Positions 17,121-26,397 of a stretch of DNA of 64,000 nt are shown one piece after another (the first letter of the stretch is position 1; each line of letters starts with the position of its first letter). A program made the position numbers and the translations under genes. The notes beneath the pieces are model-generated. The model was not told the DNA's origin. It did no database searches and saw nothing but the letters and a program-made list of their open reading frames with translations. The stretch covers positions 186,001-250,000 of the forward strand of contig NZ_CP151102.1 in the NCBI RefSeq assembly GCF_038096175.1. Reading direction: 5' to 3'. The DNA is from Nostoc sp. UHCC 0302 (GTDB lineage: Bacteria; Cyanobacteriota; Cyanobacteriia; Cyanobacteriales; Nostocaceae).

Positions 17121-17311
17121 CTTGGGCTTGACTTTGTAGTATTAGTCGGGAAAAGACCAACAAATCCGGCTCCCGGTGGGAAGATTGATTTTGGCTTTAA
17201 GCTTTCTCAAACCCATTGGCAGAGTGTCTTGTAGAAAAAGGCTTAATAAATAGACGTTTAACCTTTTGCAATAAGATTACAAAAGTTGTTTTGCTATCCT
17301 GTATTGTGATT

Positions 17312-17441
17312 AAACCTTTTCTAGATAAAGGTTTTAGTATCTACAAGGCTGTAATATTATTAGTCCTTTAGCTTGACTCTAGCTAAAATATTTTAGCGTT
17401 CCAAATGCACCTTCCCGACCTTGAAAAAGGCGGGTATTTTT
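17312..17441 (+). promoter_or_regulatory. Leader region of the transfer operon with palindrome and terminator-like hairpins
   Basis: Within the gene-free stretch 17121-17641 there are three structures in a row: AAACCTTT/AAAGGTTT (17312-17334), the perfect palindrome GCTAAAATATTTTAGC (17382-17397), and a hairpin CCCG-A-CCTT-GAAA-AAGG-CGGG (17414-17434) followed by a T-rich run. The last has terminator form although no gene ends here, so it could be an attenuator before the transfer operon. Confidence 0.4.
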
Positions 17442-17641
17442 ATAAGTATTGTAAGTTTAGAAGTTCTGGGAACCACCTGCGAGCAAAAAAGGTAGAGGAT
17501 GCAATACGGTTCGGGTCTAAACGCAATTGAAGAGTTTACAATGCTTATCCGAAGCGTATTGGTATTACTAAAAGCTTTCTTCGTTAAGCGATATGGAGGT
17601 GTGGACAAGTCAAAGAATTAACAAGGCCAGAAGTGGCAGCA

Positions 17642-17884
17642 ATGTTAGAACCTAAAGTGACAGCAAGGCAGCTACAAGAGTATTTAAATATAGCTCGAAA
17701 ATATGTGCCGGAGTTCAAAAAATTTACTGACCCAAAAACAGGACGGTTAAGAGGCTTAGCAAAGCTATACGAGTCGCATATACCAGTACTCCAGGAGATA
17801 CGTAGTTTAGCTAGAGAACATACTCTAGCGGAGATAGAAATAAATTATCAACAAAAAGTAAAAACGGAAAGCAAATCCTTATAA
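17642..17884 (+). CDS. Small helical protein at the head of the transfer operon
   Basis: About 80 residues, starting at the ATG at 17642 (a GTG at 17633 is in frame and possible). The sequence MLEPKVTARQLQEYLNIARK, FTDPKTGRLRGLAKLYESHI is soluble, basic and mostly helical. It ends immediately before the VirB2-like gene, so it is in the same transcript. I do not recognise it. As the first gene it might control or assist the secretion genes; this is inference. Confidence 0.5.
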   Translation: MLEPKVTARQLQEYLNIARKYVPEFKKFTDPKTGRLRGLAKLYESHIPVLQEIRSLAREHTLAEIEINYQQKVKTESKSL

Positions 17885-17886
17885 AT

Positions 17887-18357
17887 GTGATCATGAACAA
17901 AGGAGCAATTGTTTTGGTAAGCAAAAATGAACGTGTATCGCCAAGGACTAAAACCAGCAATCAAAAAGTTGCCAAGCTTATAGGCAAGATAGGTTTGAAG
18001 TACCAACATCAGATATATGCAGTTGGGACAACGTTAATTGTGGCAAGCCAAACAATGCCAGCCCAGGCATTTGGACTGTTTAACCCGACTCAAACAGCAT
18101 TGACGTGTATGTTTGGTGGAGTATCAGCAGCTGGTAATGCTTTAATAAATGGTTTGCCAGGAGTAATAAACGCAGCGATAACAGTGATGCTATTCGTTTA
18201 CTTTGTTTCATCTGGTGTGAAAGTAGCGAATGCACTAGGCGAAGGGCAGGAAGTTACTCAAATGGTACAGCAACCAATAGGAATTTTCTTTATAACTTTA
18301 GTGTTATTTATTGCCCAAAATATTTTGTTTGCAAACGTTAGTGCGGCTTGTACGTAA
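17887..18357 (+). CDS. virB2-like: VirB2-like pilin subunit
   Basis: The 156-residue preprotein has a long basic N-terminus, a hydrophobic signal segment (YAVGTTLIVASQTMPAQAFG) with a likely cut after AQA, and a mature part of about 95 residues with two membrane helices (GLPGVINAAITVMLFVYFV and PIGIFFITLVLFIAQNILFA) split by a short charged loop, ending in AACT. This is the VirB2/TraA layout, the major subunit of the conjugative pilus. The start is either GTG 17887 or ATG 17893. A paralogue at 28485-28886 shares the loop-then-QNI-x-x-AN ending with a terminal cysteine. Its place next to VirB3- and VirB4-like genes supports the call. Confidence 0.7.
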   Translation: MIMNKGAIVLVSKNERVSPRTKTSNQKVAKLIGKIGLKYQHQIYAVGTTLIVASQTMPAQAFGLFNPTQTALTCMFGGVSAAGNALINGLPGVINAAITVMLFVYFVSSGVKVANALGEGQEVTQMVQQPIGIFFITLVLFIAQNILFANVSAACT

Positions 18358-18606
18358 GAGAGGGAACAGGGAATAGGGAACACTTCGGCAAGCTCAGTGC
18401 ATCGCAGGCAAGAGGGAGGAGGGAACTTCTAGCTCTTAACTCTTAATAGCTTGAGGGGAGAGAAAGAAGGAACTTTTTTAACTCTGAAAATTAGTAAAAA
18501 GTAAGAGAAACTGTTGCCTGCTCATCCTTTTCTATCCTAATTACCTATTCCCCATTCCCGCATTCCCTCTTCCCTCTTTCTGTTAAGAGTTCCCTATTCC
18601 CTTTTT
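18358..18606. repeat. Dispersed G-rich repeat cluster between virB2-like and virB3-like genes
   Basis: GGGAACAGGGAATAGGGAAC near 18364 is mirrored by CCCTATTCCC-type sequence at 18545-18604, and a small dispersed repeat (CTTCGGCAAGCTCAGTGCAT) lies at 18383-18402. Similar runs occur near 38040 and 42120. No gene is visible here. Confidence 0.55.
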
Positions 18607-18933
18607 ATGCCAGAAATCAAACAAGTAAACCAGTCCTTGGGAAAGAGTGCATCAATCGGAATCTTTACAGGATTTCAATTTGCAATAGTAATCCCGTTAT
18701 TTGGGATAGGTTTTTTCGCTTCTTATGCTATGGGGTTAAATCTGGCTTGGAGTATATTGATAGGTTGCTGGTTGAGTGCAACAGCTTTAGCCTTATCAGG
18801 AAAAAAGCCACATTTATTCTGGTCAAAGATTTATCCAATTGTGCCGATGTGGTCAAGAGGATATGTAAGATATTCAACTCCACAATCAAAAAATCGAGTT
18901 GGAGTTAAAAAAATTCGTAAACATTGGTCGTGA
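18607..18933 (+). CDS. virB3-like: VirB3-like inner-membrane protein
   Basis: A 108-residue protein with two adjacent membrane helices (about residues 20-42 FTGFQFAIVIPLFGIGFFA and 46-64 LNLAWSILIGCWLSATALA) and a basic C-terminal tail. This size, topology and position directly before the VirB4 ATPase are those of VirB3/TrbD/TraL, a small channel component that works with VirB4. The stop codon overlaps the next ATG (TGATG), so translation is coupled. Sequence identity alone would not be enough; the context carries the call. Confidence 0.65.
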   Translation: MPEIKQVNQSLGKSASIGIFTGFQFAIVIPLFGIGFFASYAMGLNLAWSILIGCWLSATALALSGKKPHLFWSKIYPIVPMWSRGYVRYSTPQSKNRVGVKKIRKHWS

Positions 18934-21680
18934 TGAAGAATGGTCGCCTAAAAACTAGAAATAAGCTAAGTCCCTTTGAAGACTGGCTAGATTTGACAAC
19001 TTTTATAAAACTAAAAAGGGGTGGCTATAGCATTGGCGCATACCTATTAAGTAAGAAACTTTTAAGCGACACGAACAACACATTACAACTAGTATTTGGA
19101 TATAGCTGTACAGGAATACATCCTTTATTTAATTCAACTGAACAGGTAGAAGCAGTTGCAGAAGCTTTTAAAAATGGGTGCAAGGAGATACCAACTGGTG
19201 AGAAACTCACATTTAGGTGGAGTTCGTTTTGTGATGATAGTGATGCTAAAAAGTATTACTATAAACGATTGCAAAAGCCAGTATCAGACGAGAGTGAGTT
19301 TCTGGACTGGGGACAGTTGGCAAGAATTCAGGAGTTAACACAGCAGCGGCAACGAAAAAACATAACTCTTTCGGTGTACACAACTTTCACGGTATTGCCA
19401 GGAGGTACAGATGGAGGAGATCCGATAGACAGAGCATTGGTGAAGCTGGCAGATTTTTTACAACGGCGGTTTACACCAACAGGGGGGACGGAAGTTACAA
19501 AAAAGAACTTAGCAAGGATACTAGAGAAAGGGATAGATATATCGCAAAGACATTTGCAGATATTAACAGAAATGGGGTTCGCACCCAAACCAAAAAGCGT
19601 ACAACAACTATGGGATGAATTAAGTAAAAATGTGGGAGCAAAAAAAGTAAAAGTCCCACATAATTTGGTATTTGATGAACTTGGAGTTAGGGAGGAATTT
19701 AACGAAGTAGCACCGACAAATAAATCTTATATAGATCAAGCGCACGCGACATCAGTTTTAATGAACAACGGTATACCTTATGCAGATCGTCAATGGGTAT
19801 GCTTACCTTATGGGACTGATGGGAAAAAATATGTGGGCGTGATGGTTCTGTCGCAAAAACCAGAGGTATTTGCATCAACAGAAGCACAAATCCGCTTTTT
19901 ATGGAATATATTTGCACGAGATACGATTTATGATGTCGAAGTAATTACCGAAATAAGTCCAGCGGATCAAAAGCTAACACGATTAGCACAACAAATGATT
20001 ACCCGCAGAGCGCGAAATGCAGAAATTAGCGCTGCCAAGAAAACAATCGATGTAGCCTCACAAATCAATGTTGAGTGGTCGGTGAATGCCCAAAAGCAAT
20101 TGTACACGGGGGACACACCAGAAACTCTCTCGTTAGTTGTGTTAATTTACCGAGACACGCCTGAACAAATTGATGATGCTTGCAGATTAATTTCCGGGTA
20201 CATAAACCAACCAGCAGAACTGATTAGAGAAACAGAATATGCTTGGTTAATTTGGCTGCAAACGCTGGGAGGAAAGATTGAATACTTATTATCGCGTCCT
20301 TACAATCGCCGTTTAACATTCTTTGCAAGTGAGGTGTTGGGACTGGCCAGCACAGTGCAAATTGCCAAGGCTGATAATACTGGTTTTGAGCTAATTGCAG
20401 ACAATGGACATACACCAGTGTTTTTAGACTTGTTAATTACCAAGAATATGATGATTCTGGGAACGACAGGTTCAGGAAAATCTGTTCTTGTGGCGACAAT
20501 GATTGCCCAGTATTTGGCTTTGGGGATGTCAGTTCTAATTATTGACTTGCCCAATGATGATGGGACTGGAACATTTGGAGATTTCACTCCATATCATGGG
20601 GGGTTTTACTTTAACATTGCCAAGGAATCAAACAATCTAGTTCAACCAGTCGATTTATCTGCAATTCCTGAGTCGGACGTAGAAGGAAGAAAAGAAAGAC
20701 TTAAATTTCATCGAAATGATGTTAATTTAATTGTCTTGCAGTTGGTGTTGGGGTCACAAAAATTTGACGGTTTCCTGGCACAAACAATCGAGTCATTAAT
20801 TCCGTTAGGAGTAAAAGCATTCTACGACGCTCCAGATATTCAAAAACGATTTGAATTAGCGCGACAGTCAGGGATCGGAACACAGGAATGGGATGATACA
20901 CCGACTCTGGTAGATATGCAGCGATTTTTCTCTACAGAGTATATCAATTTGGGCTATGAAGACGATCAGGTTGAAAAAGCGCTTAATTATATCCGCTTGC
21001 GGCTGAAGTATTGGCAGGCTAGTTCAATTGGTGATGCAATTTGTCGGCCTTCGACCTTCCAAACAGACGCCAAGTTCATAACTTTTGCTCTGACTAATCT
21101 GCAATCAGATAAAGAAGCAGAAGTGTTTGGGATGAGTGCGTACATGGCAGCTTCGAGGCAGTCGCTTTCCTCGCCCAATAGTGTGTTCTTTATGGATGAA
21201 GCTTCAGTGCTACTGAGGTTTACAGCTTTATCGCGGCTTGTGGGTCGCAAGTGTGCCACTGCTCGCAAGTCAGGGACTCGCATTATACTCGCTGCCCAGG
21301 ATGTAATCTCAATCGCTGAATCTGATGCTGGAGAACAGATTCTGCAAAATATGCCTTACAAATTGATTGGGCGGTTAGTTTCTGGTGCGTCTAAAAGCTT
21401 TACTGATATCCTTTCTATTCCTCACGCAATCATTGAAAAGAATGAATTATTTCGTCCTAACTCTCAACAGATGTACACAAATTGGCTACTCGACTACAAC
21501 CGCACTTACATCCGCTGCCGTTATTATCCCTCCTACGTCATGCTAGCTCTAGTCGCTAACAGCAGAGAGGAACAAGCAGCGCGCGATCGCTTTAAAGCTA
21601 AGTTCAATAACAAGTTTGAATGGGTGTCGGAGTTTTCTAAGTATTATGTTGAGTGCATAAAACAAGGACAACCACTATGA
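18933..21680 (+). CDS. virB4-like: VirB4/TraC-family type IV secretion ATPase
   Basis: About 915 residues. The ATG at 18933 overlaps the preceding stop and is preferred over the TTG at 18924. The N-terminal half is the CagE/TrbE/VirB-like domain that touches the inner-membrane complex. The C-terminal RecA-like motor has Walker A GTTGSGKSVLVA near residue 510 and Walker B VFFMDEASVLL near 754, followed by a glutamine-containing AAQD motif. It powers pilus building and substrate passage at the cytoplasmic face. Length is slightly above the usual 800-900 residues. No VirB11-like ATPase was found in the window, so VirB4 and VirD4 are the only secretion motors visible. Confidence 0.88.
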   Translation: MKNGRLKTRNKLSPFEDWLDLTTFIKLKRGGYSIGAYLLSKKLLSDTNNTLQLVFGYSCTGIHPLFNSTEQVEAVAEAFKNGCKEIPTGEKLTFRWSSFCDDSDAKKYYYKRLQKPVSDESEFLDWGQLARIQELTQQRQRKNITLSVYTTFTVLPGGTDGGDPIDRALVKLADFLQRRFTPTGGTEVTKKNLARILEKGIDISQRHLQILTEMGFAPKPKSVQQLWDELSKNVGAKKVKVPHNLVFDELGVREEFNEVAPTNKSYIDQAHATSVLMNNGIPYADRQWVCLPYGTDGKKYVGVMVLSQKPEVFASTEAQIRFLWNIFARDTIYDVEVITEISPADQKLTRLAQQMITRRARNAEISAAKKTIDVASQINVEWSVNAQKQLYTGDTPETLSLVVLIYRDTPEQIDDACRLISGYINQPAELIRETEYAWLIWLQTLGGKIEYLLSRPYNRRLTFFASEVLGLASTVQIAKADNTGFELIADNGHTPVFLDLLITKNMMILGTTGSGKSVLVATMIAQYLALGMSVLIIDLPNDDGTGTFGDFTPYHGGFYFNIAKESNNLVQPVDLSAIPESDVEGRKERLKFHRNDVNLIVLQLVLGSQKFDGFLAQTIESLIPLGVKAFYDAPDIQKRFELARQSGIGTQEWDDTPTLVDMQRFFSTEYINLGYEDDQVEKALNYIRLRLKYWQASSIGDAICRPSTFQTDAKFITFALTNLQSDKEAEVFGMSAYMAASRQSLSSPNSVFFMDEASVLLRFTALSRLVGRKCATARKSGTRIILAAQDVISIAESDAGEQILQNMPYKLIGRLVSGASKSFTDILSIPHAIIEKNELFRPNSQQMYTNWLLDYNRTYIRCRYYPSYVMLALVANSREEQAARDRFKAKFNNKFEWVSEFSKYYVECIKQGQPL

Positions 21681-22225
21681 AAAGCCTAATTAATTTTATC
21701 ATTAAACAAAAAATTCTGTTAACGATTTTGGGTGTAGGAGTAGCAATATTAGGTTTTCAGATGTGGAAAGTTCAAGATGAAAAATACCAGAGTTTTTTAA
21801 CTGAACAACAAGAAGTTTGTGAAAAATCTATAGCTGAGGGATTAAATGTTATTAAAGCCAGTAAAACCCTATCTTCAATGTATAAATCTCAGTTGGCTGG
21901 AGAGGAAATTAATTATAAAGAGATCAGACAACCAGGGATAAATGTTGCACTCAGAGATAATGGAGATTATGTATTGATTAGGACAAATAATCGTCCGTTA
22001 ATCCCAAACAACACGCCACATTATAAAAACGATTATTTTAAATCGTATTCTCAACCTAGCAAAGATAAAACGAATTATGTGGAGTTGGTAACCGTTCATC
22101 CTTTAAACAACAAAGAAGCTCTTGTTGAAAGTCGCTGTTCGCCCTCATCCTTTGCAACACCTTTAACAGATTTATATGAAATTTCCCAGCCGAATGATTT
22201 CACGTACACTAATCCACGTTTTTAG
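21677..22225 (+). CDS. Membrane-anchored transfer-locus protein
   Basis: The ATG at 21677 has AAGGAC before it and overlaps the VirB4 stop by four bases; the open frame from 21653 is less likely. The 182-residue product has one N-terminal membrane helix (ILLTILGVGVAILGFQMW) followed by an extracytoplasmic domain with two cysteines (EVCEKS, ESRCSP). Its position between VirB4- and VirB5-like genes suggests a channel accessory such as a TraN- or VirB7-like factor, but I do not recognise the family. Confidence 0.6.
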   Translation: MKSLINFIIKQKILLTILGVGVAILGFQMWKVQDEKYQSFLTEQQEVCEKSIAEGLNVIKASKTLSSMYKSQLAGEEINYKEIRQPGINVALRDNGDYVLIRTNNRPLIPNNTPHYKNDYFKSYSQPSKDKTNYVELVTVHPLNNKEALVESRCSPSSFATPLTDLYEISQPNDFTYTNPRF

Positions 22226-22955
22226 CTTGAGTTCCGTTTTTGCAGTGAGTATTTTCGTAAGCAACAATGGGGGTCAAGTTCTGGCTTTAGAATTACCTTT
22301 TCTCACTCAATTCCAGCAAGTTTATACCAGTTTAAAAACTCGAATTAATGGATACAAGAATGAATTTAATTCTTCTTTAGGGGAAATACAAGGACAGTTA
22401 AATGGTGAAGTAACCGAGAAATTAAATCAGGCTGTTGATTCGACTATTGGCTCTTTAGGAATTCCAGACCCTTTAGCATCAGCGAGAAATATCAAAAAAG
22501 TAATTAGTACCCAAAATCCAGATTTGCAAGAGAGAGATCCCAATGTACAAGGTAGTAACGCCGAAATTGAATGGCATCGTCAATATACTTTAGGACAATC
22601 ACAATCGACTTTGGGAACTGAAGGACAACTAGTACAGGCGCAAGAAGCTGACTTAACAAATGAAGCGCTAAATACTTCTTCAACTAATTCTTTAAGCGCG
22701 CAGTCAGATGTTATAACCCAAGACATTTTGAAAAAAATGGCTGTGCAAAACTTCCAAAATGTAATTATTTCTAAAGCAATACATGGAGAAACTCAGAAAC
22801 AAACACGAGCATTAGCAGCGGCTAATATTAATCTGACTGATATTTCTAATAGTATGACTCAAGAATCTCAAAAAGAAGATGCTCAAGCTAGAAACGCAGC
22901 AATGCAATTGCTCAGCGCTGGAGCTTACAATGATGCTTTCTGGGAAAGACAATAG
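22176..22955 (+). CDS. Exported VirB5/TrbJ-like helical protein
   Basis: The 259-residue protein overlaps the previous gene by 50 bases; ATG 22194 is a second possible start. A signal peptide (VFSLSSVFAVSIFVSNNG) is followed by long amphipathic helices rich in Q, N and E (FQQVYTSLKTRINGYKNEF, DILKKMAVQNFQNVIISKA). This resembles VirB5/TrbJ minor pilins, which are exported, helical and placed just before the VirB6 gene, as here. The family match is by layout, not by a diagnostic motif. A GNRA-capped hairpin at 22957-22970 follows its stop codon. Confidence 0.5.
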   Translation: MKFPSRMISRTLIHVFSLSSVFAVSIFVSNNGGQVLALELPFLTQFQQVYTSLKTRINGYKNEFNSSLGEIQGQLNGEVTEKLNQAVDSTIGSLGIPDPLASARNIKKVISTQNPDLQERDPNVQGSNAEIEWHRQYTLGQSQSTLGTEGQLVQAQEADLTNEALNTSSTNSLSAQSDVITQDILKKMAVQNFQNVIISKAIHGETQKQTRALAAANINLTDISNSMTQESQKEDAQARNAAMQLLSAGAYNDAFWERQ

Positions 22956-22956
22956 A

Positions 22957-22970
22957 AGCCCGAAAGGGCT
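22957..22970 (+). terminator. Short GAAA-capped hairpin after the VirB5-like gene
   Basis: AGCCC-GAAA-GGGCT is a compact stem with a stable tetraloop directly after the stop codon at 22955. There is no following T run, so it may mark an RNA processing or stability site rather than a full stop of transcription. G-rich and C-rich dispersed repeat sequence fills the rest to 23033. Confidence 0.35.
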
Positions 22971-23033
22971 GGGGAAAGGGAAAAGGCTCCCCTGCTTCCC
23001 CTTTACTTTTACCCTTTTCTCCTTTTAACTATT

Positions 23034-24104
23034 ATGTATTCATACCTAATAAACCTAATCTACTTGGGGATTGCACCTGTTACTAATACTAACGATAATA
23101 AAGACCTGCCTACGCTCTCAAGACGTGTGGTGAATGGTGCGATAGATGGTTCTAGGATAGTAACTTCAGCTTTTGATAAAGACTGGGATTTATTAGCAAG
23201 TGGGAACAATTCTGTTTATAGAGCTATTGTTAATGTCTCAATGCTAGGAGCAGTAGTTTTCGTAAGTTTTTGGGCATTACAATGGTATGAACAATTTATG
23301 GAAGAGGGTTTTTCACCTGGTTTTGTTAGAGAAGTGGCATTTCCTCTAATTGTGATTTTGTTACTTAGCAATAATGGAGCAATGCTAGCTGCTTCATCTT
23401 TAGCTTTACGCAATGTTTCAAATAATCTTAATTCCCAAGTCTTATCTATTACTAGAGGCGATGTTTCCCTGAAAAATGCAATTCGAGGTGCAAACATAGA
23501 TCAAAGCTTTATTTTAGCTGCTCAAGCTCAACTAAGTCAATGCGAAAAACTCCAGGAGAAAGCGACAGATCCAAACGGTCTTGAAACTTATCCCAAGCAA
23601 GAGTGCCAACAAAAAATAGTTAAAGATGCTGAGGATCAAGCTAATAGTTATAAACAAGAAAAGGGAATACAAGCAAAAAGCAAATGGAATATTTTAGATA
23701 TTATTGGAGGGGTGATTAACTATATTGTTCAAGGGATGTCCTATATAATTTTTAGTGGGTTATCAGCAGCCTTTCAATTTGTAGTTCAGTTTTCTTTTCT
23801 ACTGACAGCTTATATGGCTCCAATTTTTTTGGTTTTATCGATATTACCTTTAGGGGCGAAACCGATATTTGCATGGCTTTCTGGATGGTTAGCACTTGCA
23901 TTAATCATGATGTCAAACTCAATTCTTGTAGGAGTTGCGGCTAGTGCCTTTGTTGAAACACCCACAAATAATCCGATGTTGCTACAGTTAATACAAGCAA
24001 TCTTTTCCCCAATTCTCTCTGTAGCAATGGGAGCAGGTGGGGGAATGGCTCTTTTTACTGGCTTTACTAGTGCTGCGAAATTTACGATTTCGCCAAGGAG
24101 GTAA
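23034..24104 (+). CDS. virB6-like: VirB6/TrbL-like polytopic channel protein
   Basis: The 356-residue protein has hydrophobic segments near residues 62-85 (AIVNVSMLGAVVFVSFWAL), 95-120, and several more in the C-terminal third (GMSYIIFSGLSAAFQFVVQF, FLLTAYMAPIFLVLSILPL, FAWLSGWLALALIMMSN). Between them is a polar loop of about 90 residues with cysteines. This number and spacing of membrane helices and its place between VirB5-like and VirB8-like genes fit VirB6/TrbL, which forms part of the inner-membrane channel. The stop is followed three bases later by the next ATG. Confidence 0.65.
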   Translation: MYSYLINLIYLGIAPVTNTNDNKDLPTLSRRVVNGAIDGSRIVTSAFDKDWDLLASGNNSVYRAIVNVSMLGAVVFVSFWALQWYEQFMEEGFSPGFVREVAFPLIVILLLSNNGAMLAASSLALRNVSNNLNSQVLSITRGDVSLKNAIRGANIDQSFILAAQAQLSQCEKLQEKATDPNGLETYPKQECQQKIVKDAEDQANSYKQEKGIQAKSKWNILDIIGGVINYIVQGMSYIIFSGLSAAFQFVVQFSFLLTAYMAPIFLVLSILPLGAKPIFAWLSGWLALALIMMSNSILVGVAASAFVETPTNNPMLLQLIQAIFSPILSVAMGAGGGMALFTGFTSAAKFTISPRR

Positions 24105-24107
24105 ACC

Positions 24108-24833
24108 ATGCAGTTACTAGAGAAAAAGCAAATAAACTTAACCCCAATATTTTTGATGGGGAATGCAGTCTTACTACTGCTTTTACTATTAATCCAAGTA
24201 GTAAATTTTGCGCGGATTGGGAAAGTAGCACAAAGCAAGATGCCGACACTAGTGGAACTAGCTGATGGGTCAAGTATTCGAGTATCACCTATCGATAATG
24301 AGGAACGGACAGCGGCAGCAATCACCTACTTTGTCGGGCAGACAATGACGGGGCTATTAAGCTGGACAGGGATACCAAATAGTAATGACTCGTCGAACCC
24401 AGACCCAACGAAAAAACCAGTACTAGATGCAGGTGTGCAGGTGGGAGATAAAAAAATTACAACGAATGTATGGGTTAGTGGATTTGCATTATCTGAAGAT
24501 TTTCGAGGTAATTTCTTAGAGGAATTAGGCTCTCTTACACCAGTTGATGTTTTCAACGGTACGACGCAATCAGTTCTAGCTGTGCGGGATTTTTCCGAGC
24601 CTCAGAAGCTGGCACAAGGGAAGTGGTCAATAGATATGGTAGCCAACTTGGTGGTATTTCAGGGCAGCAATCAGGTCGGTCGGGCGATCGCATTTAACAA
24701 AACAATATTTGTCAGAGCAATCGATACACCACCGCCTCCCCCCAACTCATCTAAGATTCAACGCATTGCATATGGGGTTAGGAAATCGGGTTTAGAAATT
24801 TATAAAATGCAAGACTTGGAGCTCGGGAAGTAA
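24108..24833 (+). CDS. virB8-like: VirB8-like inner-membrane assembly protein
   Basis: The 241-residue protein has an N-terminal cytoplasmic stub, one membrane helix (LMGNAVLLLLLLLIQVVNF, about 16-36) and a periplasmic domain (about 45-220) of alternating helix then strands (VAQSKMPTLVELADG, FSEPQKLAQGKWSIDMVANL) compatible with the NTF2-like VirB8/TraE fold. It would bridge the inner membrane complex to VirB9/VirB10. It lies between VirB6- and VirB10-like genes, with only four bases to the next ATG. The fold assignment is inferred from topology and order. Confidence 0.62.
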   Translation: MQLLEKKQINLTPIFLMGNAVLLLLLLLIQVVNFARIGKVAQSKMPTLVELADGSSIRVSPIDNEERTAAAITYFVGQTMTGLLSWTGIPNSNDSSNPDPTKKPVLDAGVQVGDKKITTNVWVSGFALSEDFRGNFLEELGSLTPVDVFNGTTQSVLAVRDFSEPQKLAQGKWSIDMVANLVVFQGSNQVGRAIAFNKTIFVRAIDTPPPPPNSSKIQRIAYGVRKSGLEIYKMQDLELGK

Positions 24834-24837
24834 TTCT

Positions 24838-26397
24838 ATGACAGCGACTGAAGCACTAAGGACTGAAGAAAATAAAGCGATTGTTGCACTCTCTGCCACA
24901 ATAGAGGCAACTGACTCTGTACCCCAAGATAAGAAAAGTTTTGGAGCAATGAATGGGGTAACTGTTGAATACACTTTAGAAAGTGGTTCAGAATTAGTTG
25001 AACCGGAAAACCCACCAGACCCAGAAGAGATTGTAACCACTCGCGCAGTAACTCAGCATCCTTTACTAAAAGCAGGGGTGATAGGGAGCGGAATTTTTCT
25101 GGTGGTGGCGGTGGCAGGTGGGATGATAAATGCTTCAATGAATGCTTTAACTAATTCGACGGCAGTAAGTCCACAGCCGATAAAACAAGCCGACTCTGCC
25201 GAAGATACTGAAGAAACAGTTTCTGAGAACCCTGGCAAAATAAAGACGGCACTAGCGATTACTTCTCAAAAACCGGAATTAGAAAGCATAAGGAATATTT
25301 CAAAGCCTATAAGAAAAGGAGAATCAGCTAACGCATCTGCTGATCCGAATTCCACAGCTTCAACTAATTCAAAGGCAGTTGCATCTACCACATCTCCTGT
25401 ACCAACAAGCCAACGGCAGTACACTCCAGTACCACAAGGACAGCCAATATCTGTTCGGAGAAATCCAACACTACAACCGCCTATATCTAGAGAAGCGGTA
25501 TCAACAAAGTCTTCCTTTGCCCCTACACCTAGACCACAACCTCAATCTATAGCTTTGGGGATGTCTGTTGGCAATAAATTAAGCGTAGATCCGCAACAGC
25601 AGTGGTTGGCTGTTTCTAATGTTGGTAGTTTTAGTGCTAGTAGTGATGCTACGACTGAGGAACCAATTAATACTGAAGGTTTGGCGGGTGGCACTGGTAC
25701 ATCCCCAGTTAATACATCAACTAACGTAGCAGAAACTTCAAGTAATCAAGAAAATGTAGATTACAATGCAAGACGTGTAATAGTTGGAACTCGCACAGAG
25801 GGCAAACTAGAAACCCCAATTGTTATAAGTGCAGGTAATACAAATCAAGTTCAAAAATATCTGATTAGGTTGACTAAACCTTTAAAGGCTTCGGATGGTC
25901 AGGAAATATTACCCATCAATTCTTATCTTGTAGTAGTACCAAACAGTACAACTACTTCAGAATATATTCAAATGTCTGCGGTATCCGCCTTAATTAACGT
26001 TAATGGTCAAACTTTAGAAAAAGCTATACCAGAGAATTCCGTTATTATTCTAAATAAAAACGGAGAGATTTTAAAAGCTCAATCTCGTAAAGGCAGTAAT
26101 TTGGGCAGTGATTTGATGGCAGCAGTAATCGGCGGAATATCAAAAGCTGCTGAGGTTCAAAATAATCCGAGTAGCCAAACAACGGTTAGCTCCAATGGTT
26201 TTTCTAGTAGTACCGTAAGTAATGATAATAGAAGTTTAGTAGCAGGTTTTACTCAAGGAAGTTTTGACCAAGTTTTGCAAAGAATGCAATCATCAAATAC
26301 TCAACAAATACAATCGTTACAGTCTGATACCAAAGTGTATGTAGTACCAGCCAACACAACTGTTCAAATATTTGTAAATCAGAGCATTTCTCTATGA
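24838..26397 (+). CDS. virB10-like: VirB10/TrbI-like envelope-spanning protein
   Basis: The 519-residue protein has an acidic cytoplasmic N-terminus, one membrane helix (VIGSGIFLVVAVAGGMINA, about 80-100), a long Ser/Thr/Pro/Gln-rich periplasmic linker (about 105-315), and a C-terminal beta domain. That domain shows GTRTEGKLETPIVIS, LPINSYLVVVPN, the antenna-like QRMQSSNTQQIQ helical stretch and VYVVPANTTVQIFVNQ, typical of VirB10/TrbI. VirB10 links inner-membrane energy to the outer-membrane pore. Its stop overlaps the start of the VirB9-like gene (ATGA). Confidence 0.78.
   Translation: MTATEALRTEENKAIVALSATIEATDSVPQDKKSFGAMNGVTVEYTLESGSELVEPENPPDPEEIVTTRAVTQHPLLKAGVIGSGIFLVVAVAGGMINASMNALTNSTAVSPQPIKQADSAEDTEETVSENPGKIKTALAITSQKPELESIRNISKPIRKGESANASADPNSTASTNSKAVASTTSPVPTSQRQYTPVPQGQPISVRRNPTLQPPISREAVSTKSSFAPTPRPQPQSIALGMSVGNKLSVDPQQQWLAVSNVGSFSASSDATTEEPINTEGLAGGTGTSPVNTSTNVAETSSNQENVDYNARRVIVGTRTEGKLETPIVISAGNTNQVQKYLIRLTKPLKASDGQEILPINSYLVVVPNSTTTSEYIQMSAVSALINVNGQTLEKAIPENSVIILNKNGEILKAQSRKGSNLGSDLMAAVIGGISKAAEVQNNPSSQTTVSSNGFSSSTVSNDNRSLVAGFTQGSFDQVLQRMQSSNTQQIQSLQSDTKVYVVPANTTVQIFVNQSISL

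Noticed and set aside
17393-17608. 71-residue minus-strand frame in the transfer-operon leader
   Set aside because: It crosses a terminator-like hairpin and has low-complexity composition; probably chance.
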